Positions 6,061-6,819 of a DNA stretch of 6,819 nt are shown piece by piece. Every line of letters starts with the position of its first letter. The first letter of the stretch is position 1. This DNA is from Aalborgiella sp031422495 (GTDB lineage: Bacteria; Pseudomonadota; Gammaproteobacteria; Burkholderiales; Burkholderiaceae_C). The stretch is taken from positions 1 to 6,819 of the forward strand of contig JANPLX010000168.1 of NCBI GenBank assembly GCA_031422495.1. Reading direction: 5' to 3'. Under the pieces are notes generated by a model, which worked only from the letters and a program-made list of their open reading frames with translations, made no database searches and was not told where the DNA came from. The position numbers and the translations under genes were made by a program.

Positions 6061-6819
6061 CTATTTTAGAGCTTCTACAGCCGTATCCGTGAAATCGCTA
6101 AACAATCCATCAACGCCCAGCTTGTAAAACTTGACGTATTCGGCTTTCGGGTCGCCTTTGTAGTCAGCCAATAAATACCTAGCGTCATTTCTGAATGTAT
6201 AGGGATGCACAAACAAACCCGCCGCATGCGCATCTTTGATGAGCGATGTTGGTGGCAGTGCTAAGCGATCACGTTCGTCAAATTTTCCGTCAGCATTCAA
6301 ATCACGGGGCTTTCCATCAGCACCCATAACTTGCGCGCTACTCACAATAAAGTGTTTCGATGGGCCAATGCCGTCCGAGTAGGTTTTGATGTCTTTTAAT
6401 CCTGCTGGCGTCAGCATATCGACCACGGTGCGTGCATCATTTTTCACCCTCATATCGTACGGCTTGTCGAACGGCGGTGTCAAAACAACTTTGCCCGTTG
6501 GATCAACTCTGCCACCACCGATGAGCTGCACCAAGCGAACAGGTGTGCGCTGACGTAACAGTTTGAGGTTTCCCACTTCAAACGATTGAATCACAACGGC
6601 CGAATCTTTTTTGTTCAGCCCATATTCGTCTAGCATCGCCAGCAAGCGCGGCTCAATCGACAGACCGATGTTGTCGTGGTAAGTTGGATGCTTGGTTTCT
6701 GGGTAAACACCAACTACACGACCGTTGCGGTCAGCTTTGGCATTTTCAGTTTTGACTAGCTCCAAAATTTCGCGAAACGTAGGAACTTCAAACTTGCCAT
6801 TAAACGACTGATCACGTTC
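6061..6819 (-). CDS. glpQ: Glycerophosphodiester phosphodiesterase, GlpQ-like (5'-truncated, runs off right edge)
   Basis: The frame is open to the window edge. A TTG at 6765 could be taken for a start, but 18 further codons upstream continue the family sequence (ERDQSFNGKFEVPTFREI), so the gene continues off-window. The 252 visible residues match the C-terminal two thirds of GlpQ, which hydrolyses glycerophosphodiesters to glycerol-3-phosphate and an alcohol. Landmarks are GVYPETKHP (37-45; Glu41 is the metal-ligand Glu of the TIM barrel), VIQSFEVGNLKLLR, RLVQLIGG, YSDGIGPSKH, LFVHPYTFRND (202-212) and the closing GVDGLFSDFTDTAVEAL. The N-terminal HRG...PENT and ED-type catalytic motifs and any signal peptide lie outside. 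An insertion (173-184) forms an EF-hand-like loop with Asp/Asn at positions 1, 3, 5, 9 and 12, probably binding calcium, which would suit a periplasmic enzyme. The operon downstream is separated by 169 bp, so co-transcription is doubtful. Confidence 0.93.
   Translation of the reverse strand, partial: ERDQSFNGKFEVPTFREILELVKTENAKADRNGRVVGVYPETKHPTYHDNIGLSIEPRLLAMLDEYGLNKKDSAVVIQSFEVGNLKLLRQRTPVRLVQLIGGGRVDPTGKVVLTPPFDKPYDMRVKNDARTVVDMLTPAGLKDIKTYSDGIGPSKHFIVSSAQVMGADGKPRDLNADGKFDERDRLALPPTSLIKDAHAAGLFVHPYTFRNDARYLLADYKGDPKAEYVKFYKLGVDGLFSDFTDTAVEALK

Noticed and set aside
6763..6765. TTG as the start codon of the glpQ-like gene
   Set aside because: The in-frame codons upstream to the window edge continue conserved GlpQ sequence, so the gene is cut by the edge rather than starting here.

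Overview
The window looks like chromosomal DNA of a Gram-negative bacterium, most likely a proteobacterium. A betaproteobacterium of moderate GC is my best guess, from the style of the GlpQ-type phosphodiesterase and the roughly even base composition. No tRNA, rRNA, CRISPR array, transposase or phage gene is visible. The DNA is densely coding: apart from one 169-bp gap (5892-6060), genes are separated by 9-31 bp or overlap.

Left part, plus strand: the 3' portion of a large signalling-type ATPase (1-1938, cut by the left edge). It carries Walker B, winged-helix and TPR-like regions of the kind often fused to class III adenylate cyclase domains. Nine bases later comes a catalase-family heme protein of the small y4iL-like type (1948-2925). 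These two are probably co-transcribed.

Middle and right part, minus strand: an apparent three-gene operon read right to left. It holds two tandem paralogous proteins of unknown function (5208-5891 and 4519-5211, joined by an ATGA stop/start overlap) and then a large DyP-type heme peroxidase (2937-4487). The peroxidase and the catalase-like gene converge with only 11 bp between their stop codons, and that junction is a perfect 7-bp inverted repeat containing both stops. Upstream of the operon lies the gap, with two dyads and a possible promoter. Beyond it is the 3' part of a glpQ-like glycerophosphodiester phosphodiesterase gene (6061-6819, cut by the right edge), also on the minus strand.

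Biological reading: two unrelated heme peroxide-reacting enzymes, without recognisable export signals, face each other. One is coupled to a cyclase-type ATPase regulator and the other to a pair of uncharacterised paralogs whose predicted beta-alpha pattern resembles the ferredoxin-like domains of DyP itself. Catalase-like proteins of this small type are related to allene oxide synthase-like hydroperoxide enzymes, so a peroxide or lipid-hydroperoxide pathway is a reasonable but unproven hypothesis. The paralog pair plus DyP is the best candidate here for an undescribed system.
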